Below, piece after piece: positions 63,255 to 64,000 of a stretch of DNA of 64,000 nt. The stretch lies in contig CAZGAQ010000016.1 of assembly GCA_964523405.1 (NCBI GenBank), forward strand, positions 28,827 through 92,826, written 5' to 3'. Source of the stretch: CAZGAQ01 sp964523405 (GTDB taxonomy: Bacteria; Planctomycetota; Phycisphaerae; UBA1845; Fen-1342). Positions within the stretch are counted from its first letter, which is position 1, and every line of letters starts with the position of its first letter. The notes under the pieces were generated by a model, which did not search any database, was not told the origin of the DNA, and saw only the letters and a program-made list of their open reading frames with translations. Both the position numbers and the translations under genes were made by a program.

Positions 63255-63797
63255 ATGGCCACTGTGAGAGTCCTGGCTGGGGTATTGTCGCTGATTGCGG
63301 TGACCGGGTGCCGGAGTCCGCAAGAGAATTGGGGGCAGGCAACACTGCGGTTGCGCTTTTCGGCGCAGCCGCGGTTGGCGCTGGGCTGCTTTGAGTGTGA
63401 ATGCGCCCCGGCAGGCCGGCCATGGAATTGCCGTGTTGTGGCGGAGAAGTCGGAAACGGTCCACTTCGAGATACCGCCACGGCGGTTGGGGGCGGAAGCG
63501 CTGTTTGAGCGTTTGGGGCCTGGGCACGCCTCAGGTTCCGGACGTCCCCGCGAGTCTGACCGCGTTTACATCGTCGACATCACGCTAGAGGGCTGCGGCG
63601 GCGCGAGACAGAGGCGCATAGCGGGCTCACTGGAGGACGTGCGTGCGGCCTTCGAGCATGATCAGGATGTCGCATCCTTGTACCAGGACATTGTAAGCCG
63701 GGCACGCCTTGCGAAGATGTACTGGTTCCGCGAGCTTGTTCGCGATCCGGACTACGACGCTCTCGGGGAAATGGGAACGTACTACCCCGAAAAATAG
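63255..63797 (+). CDS. Predicted lipoprotein of unknown function
   Basis: The 180-residue protein starts MATVRVLAGVLSLIAVTGCR, with the lipobox IAVTGC and Cys19. The mature part contains CFECECAPAGRPWNCRVV (clustered Cys), VYIVDITLEGCGG and a helical end, VASLYQDIVSRARLAKMYWF. Cysteines are unusually frequent (CxCxCxxx). No family is recognised. GGATGGTGATCG precedes the ATG. Its stop codon TAG lies inside the palindrome AAATAGG/CCTATTT, so a repeat forms the end of the gene. Confidence 0.65.
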   Translation: MATVRVLAGVLSLIAVTGCRSPQENWGQATLRLRFSAQPRLALGCFECECAPAGRPWNCRVVAEKSETVHFEIPPRRLGAEALFERLGPGHASGSGRPRESDRVYIVDITLEGCGGARQRRIAGSLEDVRAAFEHDQDVASLYQDIVSRARLAKMYWFRELVRDPDYDALGEMGTYYPEK

Positions 63798-63813
63798 GGA
63801 CAGGCACCTATTT
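63792..63813. repeat. Perfect small palindrome spanning the stop codon
   Basis: AAATAGG (63792-63798), loop GACAGGCA and CCTATTT (63807-63813) form a perfect 7-bp stem. The TAG inside the left arm is the stop codon of the preceding lipoprotein gene. The word GGGACAGGCACC is typical of small dispersed palindromes in several phyla, but only one copy is seen here. Confidence 0.5.
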
Positions 63814-63907
63814 CCGGAGTGAACCGAGGCTTACGTCGCGGCCGGAGGCGCCGGACCGCTCGACCGATGAGTGACATCCGCCCCAAACAGGCGTGAAAAC
63901 GGACCCT

Positions 63908-63942
63908 CGCGGCTCGCTCGGATCATCGTTCGGCGAGCCGCG
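63908..63942. terminator. Perfect 9-bp hairpin near the window end
   Basis: CGCGGCTCG at 63908-63916 pairs exactly with CGAGCCGCG at 63934-63942 over a 17-base loop, about 110 bases after the lipoprotein stop. The purine-rich run that follows (GAAGGTGGGAAAGTGGGG) is not T-rich, so it is a hairpin terminator candidate only. Confidence 0.4.
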
Positions 63943-64000
63943 TTCGCTCTTGCCAGGAGTGAGAAGGTGGGAAAGTGGGGAAGTGGGAAAGGGGCGTCGC

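Overview
The window is a high-GC, densely coded bacterial chromosome segment with no phage, insertion sequence, rRNA or CRISPR array. Gene content points to a planctomycete-like organism. It has secreted proteins ending in dockerin-like calcium-loop domains, a pilin-like protein of the kind expanded in planctomycetes, a GldG/DUF4340 ABC cluster outside any gliding context, a PilZ-like/receiver regulator, and UbiA- and UbiX-type genes of the sort used in futalosine menaquinone synthesis. This placement is inferred from gene content, not from a marker-gene tree.

Layout. 1-2.2 kb: the 3' end of a complex I operon (nuoM end, nuoN). 2.5-8.9 kb: a minus-strand operon of ABC ATPase, ABC permease, GldG-like protein and a DUF4340 repeat protein. 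9.1-13.0 kb: envelope sugar genes, with CDP-glucose synthesis (rfbF, rfbG) divergent from a membrane glycosyltransferase and a methyltransferase. 13.2-15.8 kb: cytochrome bd oxidase (cydAB). 15.9-24.0 kb: an unknown membrane protein, an extremely acidic lipoprotein, a POT transporter, two DUF502 proteins and an oligoendopeptidase F. 24.3-28.2 kb: a divergent signalling pair, a hybrid kinase and a PilZ-like/receiver/HPt-like protein. 28.3-32.7 kb: FabI, a ClC antiporter, a methyltransferase and a MarR regulator. 33.2-37.5 kb: two large convergent secreted proteins. 37.8-45.0 kb: a SerA-like dehydrogenase, an anchored isoaspartyl methyltransferase overlapping a spermidine-synthase-like membrane protein, and a PAS hybrid kinase. 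45.3-53.8 kb: an E1 alpha/beta pair, an M42 peptidase, a polytopic membrane protein, GMP synthase and a Gfo/Idh/MocA oxidoreductase. 53.9-61.8 kb: a small lipoprotein, a second WRDID-tailed secreted protein, a four-gene minus-strand operon (membrane/TPR-like protein, UbiX-like, UbiA-like, GT-C-like) and a pilin-like protein. 61.9-64 kb: tRNA-Arg(CCG), an MgtC-family protein, a lipoprotein and repeat-rich DNA.

Working together: NuoM/N, CydAB and the UbiA/UbiX pair form a quinone-linked respiratory theme. RfbFG, GT2 and the methyltransferase form an envelope-glycan theme. The secreted LTD, kelch and WRDID proteins form a surface or extracellular theme.

The most unusual signals are not protein genes. 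A family of imperfect palindromic intergenic elements occurs at about 17.66-17.83 kb and 21.94-22.07 kb. In the first copy the TAG and CTA ends are the stop codons of the two convergent flanking genes. A separate small palindrome at 63.79 kb also contains a gene's TAG stop. Other notable items are a PilZ-like/receiver protein whose HPt-like domain has Arg where the phospho-accepting His should be, a spermidine-synthase-like protein with lost active-site residues, a nearly all Asp/Glu/Tyr lipoprotein, and a shared WRDID tail on two unrelated secreted proteins.
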